From contig NZ_CP109137.1 in the NCBI RefSeq assembly GCF_035918095.1, positions 7,442,001-7,506,000 of the forward strand: a stretch of DNA of 64,000 nucleotides, written 5' to 3'. The position numbers were made by a program, and so were the translations under genes. The notes below the pieces were generated by a model. It saw only the letters and a program-made list of their open reading frames with translations. It had not been told where the DNA came from and searched no databases. The number at the start of each line of letters is the position of its first letter. Position 1 is the first letter of the stretch. This DNA comes from Streptomyces sp. NBC_01750. Lineage in GTDB: Bacteria > Actinomycetota > Actinomycetes > Streptomycetales > Streptomycetaceae. Shown piece by piece: positions 16,944-26,027 of this stretch.

Positions 16944-18049
16944 TGGCGCTGCTCCGGGAACGGGCGGCCACATCCTCACGCTCACGCTCCGGCTCCGCCT
17001 CGGCGCCGGCCCGCCTGCCCGGCCTCGCGCTCGCGGTGCTCGGCGTCGCCCTGGCCTGGTCCGTGCATCAACTGGTCCCGGACATACCGATGCTGACCGT
17101 CGCCGTGGTACTCGGCATCGTGGCCGCGCATCTGCCGGTGGCGCGCTCGATCGTCCGGGGAGCGGCCCGCCCGGGACTCTCGTACGCCGCGAAACGCCTG
17201 ATGCGCGCCGGCATCGTGCTGCTCGGACTGAAGCTGAGCCTGGACGATGTGCTCGGACTCGGCTGGGCGACGGTCACGATGGTCCTCGGAGTCGTCACGG
17301 CGACCTTCCTGGGCACCTGGTGGCTGGGCCGGCGGATGGGGCTGCCCGGCGATCAGCCGCTGCTGATCGCCGCCGGGTACTCGATCTGTGGTGCGTCCGC
17401 GATCGGCGCGGTGAGCGAGGCGACGGAGAGCGACGAGTGCGACGCGGCGACATCGGTGGCGCTGGTGACCCTGTGCGGGACGCTCGCCATCGCCGTACTG
17501 CCGCTGTTGCAGCAGCCGTTGGGGCTGAGCGACGCGGAATTCGGCCGGTGGGTCGGCGCGAGCGTGCACGACGTGGGCCAGGTCGTCGCCACCGCGCAGA
17601 CCGCCGGTCCCGGCGCGCTCGGAGAGGCGGTCCTGGTCAAGCTGATGCGGGTGGCACTGCTCGCGCCGCTCGTCGCCGCCGTGGCCGTGTCGGTGCGCCG
17701 CCGACGGCGGGCCGGCGCGGCATCGGGCTCCGGTACGGCATCGAGATCCGGTACGGCATCGGGCTCGGCTACGGCGGGCAGGAAGCGGCTTCCGCTCGTC
17801 CCGCTGTTCGTGGTCGGCTTCCTGGCGATGGTGGCACTGCGCAGCACGGGCCTGCTCCCGACGGCCGGGATCGACGCGGCACAGCGGGTGCAGGAACTGC
17901 TGCTGGCCGCCGCGCTGTTCGGCCTCGGCAGTGCGGTCGACCTGCCGTCGCTGACGCGCACGGGCGGGCGGGTCGTGGCGCTCGGACTCTGCGCGTGGGC
18001 GGTGGTGGCGGGGGTTTCGTACGCGGGAGTGCTGCTCGTGATGGCCTGA
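16943..18049 (+). CDS. YeiH-type putative sulfate/sulfite exporter
   Basis: This 368-residue integral membrane protein belongs to the UPF0324/YeiH family, with about ten hydrophobic segments and the conserved stretches AAGYSICGASAIGAVSE and GASVHDVGQVVATA. ATG 16943 overlaps the TGA of the cysteine dioxygenase gene. Cysteine sulfinate made upstream can decay to sulfite, so export of sulfite or sulfate would complete a detoxification step; the direct substrate is not proven for the family. A cytoplasmic loop near 255-275 is an imperfect Gly/Ser/Thr repeat (SGSGTASRSGTASGS), not seen in most relatives. Confidence 0.87.
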   Translation: MALLRERAATSSRSRSGSASAPARLPGLALAVLGVALAWSVHQLVPDIPMLTVAVVLGIVAAHLPVARSIVRGAARPGLSYAAKRLMRAGIVLLGLKLSLDDVLGLGWATVTMVLGVVTATFLGTWWLGRRMGLPGDQPLLIAAGYSICGASAIGAVSEATESDECDAATSVALVTLCGTLAIAVLPLLQQPLGLSDAEFGRWVGASVHDVGQVVATAQTAGPGALGEAVLVKLMRVALLAPLVAAVAVSVRRRRRAGAASGSGTASRSGTASGSATAGRKRLPLVPLFVVGFLAMVALRSTGLLPTAGIDAAQRVQELLLAAALFGLGSAVDLPSLTRTGGRVVALGLCAWAVVAGVSYAGVLLVMA

Positions 18050-18117
18050 CCGTCCCGTCGCCCGGACATGCTCTGTGAAGCCGCCGTGTGCGCCTCGCCT
18101 CGCGTCCGGTCGGCCGG

Positions 18118-18549
18118 TCAGCGTTCGGAGCCTCGGCCGAGCAACGGCTTCACGTCGATGACGGGCGTGCCGTCCAGGGCTTCCAGGTTGCGCACGCGGA
18201 CCCGGAGTCCGTCGATGGAGACGATCTCCACGCGGTGCAGCCCGACCGGATTGGGACGGTCGGGGGAGCGGGTGCTGAACACACCGGTCTCCGGCCGCGA
18301 CGGATCATCGCGCGGGCGTACCGCCAGCACGTCCCGGCGGGCGCGGTCGAGCCAGGTCAGCACGAGCACCTCGGTCCCGGCCTGCAGGTCGCGAAGGCCC
18401 TCGGCCACGCCCGGCTCGAACACCAGAGACGCCTCGGGCGAACCTTCGTCACCCTGCTTCGGAGCATCGCGGCGATGCAGCAGGGGAGACTCGACCCGGC
18501 CGATGGGCTGCAGCACGTACGGCTGCTCGGACCCGTTCGCGCCGCTCAT
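18118..18549 (-). CDS. TrmO-like tRNA (t6A37) N6-methyltransferase, TsaA family
   Basis: The 143-residue protein is a TsaA/VirR-type beta barrel that uses SAM to methylate threonylcarbamoyl-adenosine 37 of certain tRNAs. Characteristic segments are QPIGRVESP, VLTWLDRARRDVL and the strongly conserved GVFSTRSPDRPNPVGLHRVEI. ATG 18547-18549 overlaps the stop of the PNPOx-like gene (ATGA), fixing the start. The protein lacks the C-terminal extension seen in E. coli TrmO, as other short actinobacterial members do. Confidence 0.88.
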   Translation of the reverse strand: MSGANGSEQPYVLQPIGRVESPLLHRRDAPKQGDEGSPEASLVFEPGVAEGLRDLQAGTEVLVLTWLDRARRDVLAVRPRDDPSRPETGVFSTRSPDRPNPVGLHRVEIVSIDGLRVRVRNLEALDGTPVIDVKPLLGRGSER

Positions 18550-19007
18550 TCGGGGACGAGCCAGTGTCCGTCGCGCATCAGCTCGCGGCCCTTGAGTTCG
18601 TTCTCTTCGCGCCAGGCCTGGAGTCGCTGCGGGTGAATGCGGAAGTAGAGATAGGTACTGCTGAGCCGGCGCGGGTCGAAGCCGGTTCTGTCGGCGAAGG
18701 CGTCGCCGGTTCCGTCCGGGAGTTCGGCGGCCGCGAGTGTCTGCACCGCTCCCTCGATGAGGACGACATCGCGGGTGGGCCCGACGGCGAGACGGACCTT
18801 CCGGGTGGCCTGCAGATTGCGGGCGGTCGGGCTGGAAGCCGCTGTGGCCACCAACAGGGTGGTGCCGTCCCAGAGGAACGACAGCGGAATCAGATAGGGG
18901 GTCCCGCTGTCTGCGTCGGCCGTGGCCACCCATAGGTCGGTGTCCTGCTCGAGCCGGCTCAGTACGTCCTGCTTGCGCTGCTTCGCGGTCCGGGCGGGCG
19001 GGGTCAT
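18546..19007 (-). CDS. Pyridoxamine 5'-phosphate oxidase-like flavin/F420-binding protein
   Basis: This 153-residue split-barrel protein contains DLWVATADADSGTPYLIPLSFLWDGTTLLVAT and KVRLAVGPTRDVVLIEGAVQ patterns of the PNPOx-like family (read as two separate strands around residues 24-60 and 70-95). Actinobacterial members often bind F420 or FMN and reduce small molecules. It is the first gene of a two-gene unit with trmO. Start is ATG 19005-19007. Substrate unknown. Confidence 0.82.
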   Translation of the reverse strand: MTPPARTAKQRKQDVLSRLEQDTDLWVATADADSGTPYLIPLSFLWDGTTLLVATAASSPTARNLQATRKVRLAVGPTRDVVLIEGAVQTLAAAELPDGTGDAFADRTGFDPRRLSSTYLYFRIHPQRLQAWREENELKGRELMRDGHWLVPE

Positions 19008-19110
19008 CGGGAGCGGCCTCCTGAGTGCCGATCGAGCTCGAGTCCGGGCGTGATGAGGGGTGGCGCGGTCCCCGCGAGTCTGCCACGGTGACCGCGCTCC
19101 ATGGCGCTGT

Positions 19111-19146
19111 CCAGCCGGAAGAGCCGAAGAGCCGGAAGAGCCGGAA
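19111..19146. repeat. Short AGCCGGAAG tandem repeat
   Basis: Between the PNPOx-like start and the xylB stop, a purine-rich 9-bp motif (AGCCGGAAG and variants) is repeated about four times. It lies in non-coding sequence; I assign no function. Confidence 0.6.
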
Positions 19147-19219
19147 CGGCGTCCGCTTCCTCGTCGGCAACCGGATATCGGCTACCGGCCGTCGACCATC
19201 GGTCATTGACCGTCCCCGA

Positions 19220-20695
19220 TCAGCCGAGCAGCGTCGGCGCCGCCCGCTCCAGTACGGCGGAGACCCGCTCCCATGTCTCCATGTCCCTTTCCACCGGGGC
19301 AAGTTCGGCACCGCTTCCGGCCTGCCAGCTGCCCGCCAGCGCCACCGGGTCCTCGCCGGTCGCCGCGCCCGCGGCCAGTGCCGCCGCGCCGAGGGCGACG
19401 AGTTCGCCACTCCCGGGGATCAGCAGGGGACGGCCGGAGAGGCGGCGCACGGTCTCCACCCAGTGCCGTCCCTTGGCCCCGCCGCCCACCAGCCGCAGCG
19501 GGCGGGCGGCGACTTCCCCGTCGGCCGGGTCGAGGCCGCAGGCGCGCAGCACCTCGTCGAGGGCGCGCAGCACTGTGACGACCGCGCCTTCGTAGGCTGC
19601 GCCGAGGAGTTGCTGCCGGCTGGTGGTGTGGCGCAGGCCGGTGAGCAGACCGGAGGCGGCCGGCAGATCAGGCGTGCGCTCGCCGTCGAGGTAGGGCAGC
19701 AGCACGACCTCACCGCCCGCCTCGGCGGTGTCGCGGTGCAGGCCCAGCAGGCCGGCGATTTTGTCGACGGCGACCGTGCAGTTCAGTGTGCAGGCCAGCG
19801 GGAGGTACGTACCGTCGGCTGCGGCGAACCCGGCGAGTGCCGTGGACGCCGGCCGGGTGCGGCTGGCGGCGAAGACCGTGCCGGAGGTGCCGAGGCTGAG
19901 AGCGGGATGGTCCAGCAGACCGGCGCCGCCGAGCCCGAGGCCGACCGCGGCGGCCATGTTGTCGCCGGTGCCCGCGGCGACCGCGATGCCGGCGGTCAGG
20001 CCGAGTTCGGCGGCGGCCGCGGCGGTGAGCGAGCCGACACGGACCCCGCCGGTGGCGGCCACCTCGGGCAGCAAGTCGGCGTCGAGGCCGATCAGTCGGA
20101 GAAGTCCGGGGTCGTACGCTCCGGTGGCGGTGGAGTACCAGCAGGTGCCCGACGCGTCGCCGGGGTCGGTGGCCGCGACGCCCGCGAGCCGTTCGGTGAG
20201 GAAGTCGTGGGGAAGGCGGACCGCGGCCGCCGCCTCGGCCGCGCGCGGTTCGTGTTCACGCAGCCATTGCCATTTCGCGGCCGTCATCGAGGCGACCGGC
20301 ACCGATCCGGTACGTGCCGTCCAGGCGTCCGGGCCGCCCAGCGCCTCGGTCAGGGCGGCGGCCTGCGGCGCCGAGCGGGTGTCGTTCCAGAGGAGGGCGG
20401 GACGCACCGGCTGCCCGGCGCGGTCGAGGACGACCAGGCCGTGCTGCTGCCCGGCGACCGCGATGCCCCTCACGGCCGACGCGGCGAGACCGGACTCCTT
20501 GAGTCCCATGGCGACGGCGTCGCGCAGCGCGTGCCACCACACCTCGGGGTCGCTCTCGCGTGCGCCGTTCTCGCCGGTGACCTGGTGCGGGGCCCGGCCG
20601 ACGGCGAGCGTCCGGCCGGTGTCGGCGTCGATGAACGCGGCCTTGGCGGACTGGGTCGAGCTGTCCACGCCGATGACGACCGTCTGGGTCGGCAT
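19220..20695 (-). CDS. xylB: Xylulokinase
   Basis: This 491-residue FGGY-family kinase phosphorylates D-xylulose to xylulose 5-phosphate. The N-terminal phosphate-binding signature is VVIGVDSSTQSAKAAF; AVAGQQHGLVVLD and LLWNDTRS follow for sugar binding; LGTSGTVFAAS and the C-terminal GGGAKG form the ATP site. GAGAGG upstream of ATG 20693-20695 supports this start rather than one 15 codons earlier. It is divergent from xylA across a 170-bp control region, with a ROK regulator beyond xylA, giving a complete xylose isomerase pathway. Confidence 0.95.
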   Translation of the reverse strand: MPTQTVVIGVDSSTQSAKAAFIDADTGRTLAVGRAPHQVTGENGARESDPEVWWHALRDAVAMGLKESGLAASAVRGIAVAGQQHGLVVLDRAGQPVRPALLWNDTRSAPQAAALTEALGGPDAWTARTGSVPVASMTAAKWQWLREHEPRAAEAAAAVRLPHDFLTERLAGVAATDPGDASGTCWYSTATGAYDPGLLRLIGLDADLLPEVAATGGVRVGSLTAAAAAELGLTAGIAVAAGTGDNMAAAVGLGLGGAGLLDHPALSLGTSGTVFAASRTRPASTALAGFAAADGTYLPLACTLNCTVAVDKIAGLLGLHRDTAEAGGEVVLLPYLDGERTPDLPAASGLLTGLRHTTSRQQLLGAAYEGAVVTVLRALDEVLRACGLDPADGEVAARPLRLVGGGAKGRHWVETVRRLSGRPLLIPGSGELVALGAAALAAGAATGEDPVALAGSWQAGSGAELAPVERDMETWERVSAVLERAAPTLLG

Positions 20696-20794
20696 TGCCT
20701 CACCTCTCCCTCCCGGCCTATTTTGGCCGACAGCAAACAAATTACGTCACCCGGTCCTGCGCGACCAGATCGGGAACAGGTACTGATGGACTTC

Positions 20795-20835
20795 TGTGAT
20801 CACATGGCGAGATGCTTTATTAGTACGGTAAGAAA
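20795..20835. promoter_or_regulatory. Candidate xylose regulator sites between xylB and xylA
   Basis: The divergent promoter region contains a perfect TGTGATCACA palindrome (20795-20804). It also contains an inverted repeat TTTATTA-GTACGG-TAAGAAA (20816-20835, 6 of 7 bases matching) in an unusually AT-rich patch just before xylA. ROK repressors bind AT-rich inverted repeats, so 20816-20835 is the better candidate for the nearby ROK protein. The other palindrome resembles half of a Crp-type site. Confidence 0.55.
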
Positions 20836-20865
20836 ACAAACTCCGGATGGAAGGTGGTCAAGGTG

Positions 20866-22035
20866 ATGTCGGAACGCTTCACGCCGACCCCCGACGACAG
20901 GTTCAGCTTCGGCCTCTGGACGGTTGGCTGGCAGGGCAGGGACCCCTTCGGAGAGGCGACCCGGCCGCCACTGGACCCCATCGAGTCCGTGCAGTACCTC
21001 GCCTCGCTCGGCGCGTACGGCGTCACGTTCCACGACGACGACCTGATCCCCTTCGGCGTCACCGAGGCCGAGCGTGAATCGCACATCAAGCGCTTCCGGC
21101 AGGCACTGGACGCGACCGGTCTGGTGGTGCCGATGGCCACCACCAATCTCTTCACCCACCCTGTCTTCAAGGACGGCGCCTTCACCGCCAACGACCGGGA
21201 CGTACGCCGGTACGCGCTGCGCAAGACCATCCGCAACATCGACCTCGCCGCCGAGCTCGGAGCCCGTACCTACGTCGCCTGGGGCGGCCGCGAGGGCGCG
21301 GAGTCGGGCGCGGCGAAGGACGTACGCACCGCTCTGGACCGGATGAAGGAAGCCTTCGACCTGCTGGGGGAGTACGTCACCGAGCAGGGCTACGACCTGC
21401 GGTTCGCCATCGAGCCCAAGCCCAATGAGCCGCGCGGGGACATCCTGCTGCCCACCGTCGGCCATGCGCTGGCCTTCATCGAGCGCCTGGAGCGGCCCGA
21501 GCTGTACGGCGTGAACCCGGAGGTCGGCCACGAGCAGATGGCCGGGCTGAACTTCACGCACTCCATCGCCCAGGCGATGTGGGCAGGCAAGCTCTTCCAT
21601 ATCGACCTCAACGGGCAGAGCGGCATCAAGTACGACCAGGACCTGCGCTTCGGCGCCGGCGACCTGCGCGCCGCGTTCTGGCTGGTCGACCTGTTGGAGA
21701 CGGGCGGCTACGAAGGGCCGCGGCACTTCGACTTCAAGCCGCCGCGTACCGAGGACTTCGACGGGGTGTGGGCATCGGCGGCCGGCTGTATGCGCAACTA
21801 TCTGATCCTCAAGGAGCGGGCCGCCGCCTTCCGCGCGAATCCGCGCGCACAGGAGGCGCTGCGGGCCGCGCGTCTGGACCAGCTCGCTCTGCCCACCGCC
21901 GCGGACGGGCTGTCCGGTCTGCTGGCCGACCGTGCCTCGTTCGAGGAGTTCGACCTGGACGCCGCGGCCGAGCGGGGGATGGCCTTCGAGCGCCTCGACC
22001 AGCTCGCCATGGATCATCTGCTGGGCGTTCGCTGA
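20866..22035 (+). CDS. xylA: Xylose isomerase
   Basis: This 389-residue TIM-barrel enzyme interconverts D-xylose and D-xylulose using two divalent metal ions. It matches the compact class I enzymes of Streptomyces, including [19 protein letters not shown], the catalytic His in [19 protein letters not shown] and the metal ligands in HIDLNGQSG and [14 protein letters not shown] 20866 gives the family's normal N-terminus; in-frame GTG codons at 20854 and 20863 are possible but give an extra three or four residues. Divergent from xylB. Confidence 0.97.
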   Translation: MSERFTPTPDDRFSFGLWTVGWQGRDPFGEATRPPLDPIESVQYLASLGAYGVTFHDDDLIPFGVTEAERESHIKRFRQALDATGLVVPMATTNLFTHPVFKDGAFTANDRDVRRYALRKTIRNIDLAAELGARTYVAWGGREGAESGAAKDVRTALDRMKEAFDLLGEYVTEQGYDLRFAIEPKPNEPRGDILLPTVGHALAFIERLERPELYGVNPEVGHEQMAGLNFTHSIAQAMWAGKLFHIDLNGQSGIKYDQDLRFGAGDLRAAFWLVDLLETGGYEGPRHFDFKPPRTEDFDGVWASAAGCMRNYLILKERAAAFRANPRAQEALRAARLDQLALPTAADGLSGLLADRASFEEFDLDAAAERGMAFERLDQLAMDHLLGVR

Positions 22036-22082
22036 CGGCCCGGGGCTGCCCAGGACCCTGTCCCCTGCGGGCGTGGGAGCCC

Positions 22083-22116
22083 CGTCCTGTCCTCAATCGC
22101 CGGACGGGCTTGAAAT
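22083..22116. repeat. Dispersed Streptomyces-type intergenic element at a convergent gene end
   Basis: The minus strand reads TTCAAGCCCGTCCGGCGATT then GAGGAC. I recall this motif as a very common dispersed element in Streptomyces genomes. It lies between convergent xylA and the ROK gene and overlaps the ROK stop, so it supplies the last residues SSPSGD. A genome-wide count would confirm the identification. Confidence 0.55.
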
Positions 22117-23361
22117 GCCGTACGCCACCGGGTCGGCCAGCACGTCCTGCACCACGAGAGCCGCCGCGCCGCGCGCCGCGTCCGCAGCCGGGGACGAGGC
22201 GCGCAGCCGCCCGCTGTCCTCGGGCCACAGCCCCGACACCACCCGGCCGGCCAGTTCGCCGCCGGCCGGCGGCGACAGCCAGGGCTTCAGCGGCCGGTAG
22301 ATCCCGCCGAGCACCACCGCGTCCGGGTCGAAGAGGTTCACCGCGCCGGACAGCACCCGGCCCAGCATCAGCCCGGCCTGTCCGAGCGCCGTCACCGCAC
22401 GCTCGTCGCCCGCGCCGGCCCGCCGCTCCAGCTCGGCCACGCCCGCCGCACCGGTGGACTCGTCGATGCCCGCGGCCCGCAGCAACGCCGACTGTCCCGC
22501 GTACTGCTCCAGACAGCCCCGCGAGCCGCAGCGGCACTCGGGGCCGTCCGCCGACACCACGACATGGCCGATCTCCCCGGCGAATCCATGTGCCCCGCGC
22601 AGCAGTTCGCCGTCCAGGACCAGGGCGCCGCCGACGCCGATCTCGCCCGTCAGATACAGAAAGCTGCGCACCTCGCCCAAGCCGCCGAACCACAGCTCGG
22701 CCAGTGCCGCCAGATTGGCCTCGTTCTCCGAATGCACCGGCAGCGCGGGCAGGCCGGGCCGCAGTGCCGCGAGTGCCTCGGCGAACCGGGTCTCGGCCGC
22801 GACCTGGGCCCAGCCCAGATTGGGCGCCTGCCGGACCGTACCCGCGGAGATGAGCCCCGGCAGCGCCAGCTCCGCGCCGACCGGCCGCAGCTCCTGCTCG
22901 GCCGCCGACGTCAGCGCCCGGGCGGCGATCCGGGCCGCCCGGGCGAGCACCTGGGCGGGCGGCGCGCCGCGGTTGTCGAGGTGCTCGACGAGACGCACCC
23001 GGTCGGTGCCCGCCAGATCCACCACGCACACCGACACATAGTCGACATTGATCTCGACCCCGATGCCCGCGACGCCGGTACGGGCCACTTTCAGTACGGT
23101 GCCGGGCCGGCCCGCCTGACCGCTGAACGTCTTCCCGGACTCTGACAGGAACCCGCTCTCCAGGAGTTGCTCGACCAGCGAGGAGACGGCCGCACGGGTC
23201 AGCCCGACCCGTGCCGAGACACCGGCCCGGGTCACCTCGCCCTCGTCGCGGACAGCCCGGAGCACCAGGCTGAGATTGTGCCGTCGCACCGTCTCCCGGT
23301 CGGCCTTGGGCTCCAGCGGTGTGTAGCTGCCTGCGGAGCCGCCCGTGTGATTGCCGTTCAT
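22093..23361 (-). CDS. ROK-family transcriptional regulator, probably xylose repressor XylR
   Basis: The 422-residue protein has an N-terminal winged helix (about 22-85; DRETVRRHNLSLVLRAV, LTRAAVSSLVEQLLESG) and a C-terminal ROK sugar-binding fold. The ROK zinc motif is complete in ECRCGSRGCLEQYAG. The kinase-like aspartate is replaced in the usual way for regulators. Position next to xylA/xylB points to xylose control, probably by binding the inverted repeat at 20816-20835. ATG 23361 is the start. The last six residues come from a dispersed repeat element. Confidence 0.92.
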   Translation of the reverse strand: MNGNHTGGSAGSYTPLEPKADRETVRRHNLSLVLRAVRDEGEVTRAGVSARVGLTRAAVSSLVEQLLESGFLSESGKTFSGQAGRPGTVLKVARTGVAGIGVEINVDYVSVCVVDLAGTDRVRLVEHLDNRGAPPAQVLARAARIAARALTSAAEQELRPVGAELALPGLISAGTVRQAPNLGWAQVAAETRFAEALAALRPGLPALPVHSENEANLAALAELWFGGLGEVRSFLYLTGEIGVGGALVLDGELLRGAHGFAGEIGHVVVSADGPECRCGSRGCLEQYAGQSALLRAAGIDESTGAAGVAELERRAGAGDERAVTALGQAGLMLGRVLSGAVNLFDPDAVVLGGIYRPLKPWLSPPAGGELAGRVVSGLWPEDSGRLRASSPAADAARGAAALVVQDVLADPVAYGISSPSGD

Positions 23362-23391
23362 ATCGCGGCCGAGCCTAGGCGATATCCGGTC

Positions 23392-24840
23392 TCACGCGTC
23401 CGCCGGATCGGTCTCCGGCTCGCCCCGGGGCTCCTCCGCCCTGTGCAGCTCCTCGTCGGTCAGCGGCGGCCCCGGCAGGCGCGGCAGCCCGGGTCCGCGC
23501 AGCGCGGCCAGCATGACCCGGGGCCTGACCAGCGATGTGAGCGGTGCCGAGAGCGTCATCACATCCGTCAGAGCGGTGGTGACGAGGAAGTTTCCGGTCG
23601 AGGTCAGCATCAGACGGTCCACGTAGCGGCCGAGCAGCCGGTCCACCGCGCCCGGCTGCTTGCCGGTCGCTCCCGGGTAGAAGATGTCCTGTCCCGTGGC
23701 CAGGTCCCAGGCCGTGCCCGCGGACTTGGATACGGCCCGCTGTGCCCGCCGGGCCAGCCCGGCCGAGGTGAGCCCGTGCTTCCGGATCTGGTCGCGCAGG
23801 GCCCGTACACCCTGTGCCGCCACGGACATCCCGTGGCCGTAGACGGGATTGAAGGTGGCCACCGAGTCGCCCACCGCGACAAAACCGTCGGGCCAGCCGG
23901 CGACCTTCTCGAAGTACCGGCGACGATTCGCCGTGTTACCGAACGTGACCACGTCGCTGAGCGGCTCCGCACGCGAGATGAGCTCACCGACGATGGGGTG
24001 CCGCACTCCGCGCGCGAAGGCCTCGAAGGCGTCGGCCGCCTTGGTGGGCTGCCCACCCCGGGTGCCGGACAGGGTCACCAGCCAGCGCCCGTCCTCGACC
24101 GGCAGGACGATGGCGGCCTGCCCGGGCCGCTGCTCGCGCGCGTTGGACTGCACATTGACGATGGGAAACTCCGCCGCCGTGCCCCGTGGAGCACGGAAGA
24201 GGCGGCTGGCATACACCAGGCCTGCGTCCACCTGGTCCTCGCGCGCAGCGCCGACGCCCAGCGCCCGGAGCAGCTCCGGCGCGCGAGTGCCGCGGCCGCT
24301 GCAGTCGACGACCAGATCGGCTGCCAGGACACGCTCACCGCCCTCGGATGTCCGTACCCGCACCCCCGTCACTCGGGCGGAACTTCCTTCGAGCGCGAGC
24401 AGTTTGGTGTGCTCGAGAACGGTGATGCGCGGCTGGGCCAGGACCTGCTCGCGTACGACCCAGTCGAGCAGATCGCGGCTGCAGGCGATCAGGTAGTGCG
24501 TCTCGGTCCAGCGGCGGTACCAGCCCTGCGGAGACAGTCCGACCATGCCCGTCGGCAGCGGGATGCGGCGGGCCCCGGCCGCCAGCCAGCGCGCGGTGGC
24601 ACCCGGCAGCAGGGACTCGATCGCCTCGACTCCTCCGCACCACAGAATGTGGGCATGACCTGCCTGAGGCAGGTGCTTACGGGGTTCGGGGCCGGCCGGC
24701 AGGGAGTCGCGTTCCACGACGGTGATCTCGTCGGCGAACTCGGCCAGGGCGGCGGCCGCCAGCATCCCGGCCAGTCCTCCGCCGACGACGACGGCGCGAC
24801 GGAGTGCCGGGTCAGCGTCGGGTCTGTGTGGTTCGCTCAT
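23392..24840 (-). CDS. FAD-dependent monooxygenase/oxidoreductase
   Basis: This 482-residue flavoprotein has an N-terminal dinucleotide fold (VVVGGGLAGMLAAAALAEF, about 17-35) and the later FAD motif FVAVGDSVATFNPVYGHGMS. The class resembles geranylgeranyl reductase or halogenase-like monooxygenases. ATG 24838-24840 overlaps the stop of the MAB_1171c gene (ATGA). It ends the operon XRE, ImmA/IrrE, MAB_1171c, monooxygenase. The substrate is unknown; the membrane partner suggests a lipid or other hydrophobic molecule. Confidence 0.85.
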   Translation of the reverse strand: MSEPHRPDADPALRRAVVVGGGLAGMLAAAALAEFADEITVVERDSLPAGPEPRKHLPQAGHAHILWCGGVEAIESLLPGATARWLAAGARRIPLPTGMVGLSPQGWYRRWTETHYLIACSRDLLDWVVREQVLAQPRITVLEHTKLLALEGSSARVTGVRVRTSEGGERVLAADLVVDCSGRGTRAPELLRALGVGAAREDQVDAGLVYASRLFRAPRGTAAEFPIVNVQSNAREQRPGQAAIVLPVEDGRWLVTLSGTRGGQPTKAADAFEAFARGVRHPIVGELISRAEPLSDVVTFGNTANRRRYFEKVAGWPDGFVAVGDSVATFNPVYGHGMSVAAQGVRALRDQIRKHGLTSAGLARRAQRAVSKSAGTAWDLATGQDIFYPGATGKQPGAVDRLLGRYVDRLMLTSTGNFLVTTALTDVMTLSAPLTSLVRPRVMLAALRGPGLPRLPGPPLTDEELHRAEEPRGEPETDPADA

Positions 24841-26024
24841 GGGTGGCTGCTCTCTGACCTGGCCGCACAACGGCGGGCTGCTGCAACGACAGGCGAGTGA
24901 CGCAACGCCCGGGACATGCCGACGAGATCGCGCTGGGTCTGCTCGGTTGTGGCGGAGCGGGTGTCCGCCGCGGTGATGATCGTCCCCTGCGGGTCGGCGT
25001 CCCGCGCGATCACCGCGGCGGCCAGCATCGCCGCCTCGGCGACGGCCTCCGCCTGGTGCGCGTCGGTCCCCGAAGCGAGCGCCGCGGCATGGGACTCCGC
25101 CCGCAGGCCGTGGTCGAAGTACGGGTCCAGAGCGAGGATGCCGTCGTGGATGAACGCTTCCCGCTGGGTCAGCCGAAGGTCGAGGGACGACCAGCGGGAG
25201 ATCGGGACCGCCATGGCCCCCTGAGGAGCGACGGAGCGAAGTTCGTGCCAGAGGGCGCCCAGCTTCCAGTACGTGGACCAACTCCGCCAGGACTCGGAGA
25301 GGCGCTGTCCGGCCACCGGGAGAATGAACCCGGCGGCGATGATGAGGGCGGAGGCCGACGCCAGCGGCGGTGCCACGCGGGTGCTCAGGGCGTCCCAGTT
25401 GTACCCGGCCCACCGGGCGGACACGGCGGAGTACTTGGCGGCGTCGAAGCCGAGGTTGAGGAAGTAGCCGATCATGATGAGCACCAGACCGGTCCGCAGC
25501 CAGCCGTGGACCCGCATCGACCAGCGCCAGCACAGGACGGTCATCACGACCGCCGCCACCGTGTGCGCCACAAGATAGAGGACGATCATCTCGCGTATGT
25601 ACGGAGTGTTCGCGTAGTACGTGTCCAGGTCCCGCAGCCGCTCGACGGGAGCGTCACCGAGGGCGAAGAGGAGAATCATCGCCACGATGACCGTGCCGTA
25701 CGCGGTGATGCAGCGGCGGGACGCACTCCGGGTGACTTCGGGCGGGCCTCCGCGCCAGTTGATGATGAGCACGAGGCAGGAAGCGCTGAAGGCTGTGAGG
25801 ATGCAGTAGACGAGCGGCGCGGAGAAGTTGGGTACACCGGTGATGCGGTTCACCGCAGCGATGGTGGGCGGCGCCGCGAAGAAGAACACCGAGACGGCCA
25901 CGAGCAGCAGTGCGCTGACGGACCGCAGCAGCGGATCACGCCAGGTGCGGCTGATTCCGGGCAGCCGGAACGCGAACGCGACGGCGAGCGCGGCCCCGGG
26001 TATGTAGAAGTCCAGACCCTCCAC
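24837..26024 (-). CDS. MAB_1171c-family putative membrane transporter
   Basis: This 395-residue protein has about seven membrane segments in the first 240 residues and a soluble C-terminal domain rich in helices (from DLRLTQREAFIHDGILALDPYF). The pattern and gene neighbourhood match the MAB_1171c family of actinobacteria, whose function is unknown. The GTG at 26022-26024 begins 3 bases after the ImmA/IrrE stop, and the 3' end overlaps the monooxygenase by ATGA, so all are co-translated. It could present a substrate to the monooxygenase or sense a signal for the protease/regulator pair. Confidence 0.8.
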   Translation of the reverse strand: MEGLDFYIPGAALAVAFAFRLPGISRTWRDPLLRSVSALLLVAVSVFFFAAPPTIAAVNRITGVPNFSAPLVYCILTAFSASCLVLIINWRGGPPEVTRSASRRCITAYGTVIVAMILLFALGDAPVERLRDLDTYYANTPYIREMIVLYLVAHTVAAVVMTVLCWRWSMRVHGWLRTGLVLIMIGYFLNLGFDAAKYSAVSARWAGYNWDALSTRVAPPLASASALIIAAGFILPVAGQRLSESWRSWSTYWKLGALWHELRSVAPQGAMAVPISRWSSLDLRLTQREAFIHDGILALDPYFDHGLRAESHAAALASGTDAHQAEAVAEAAMLAAAVIARDADPQGTIITAADTRSATTEQTQRDLVGMSRALRHSPVVAAARRCAARSESSHP

Positions 26025-26027
26025 GCA

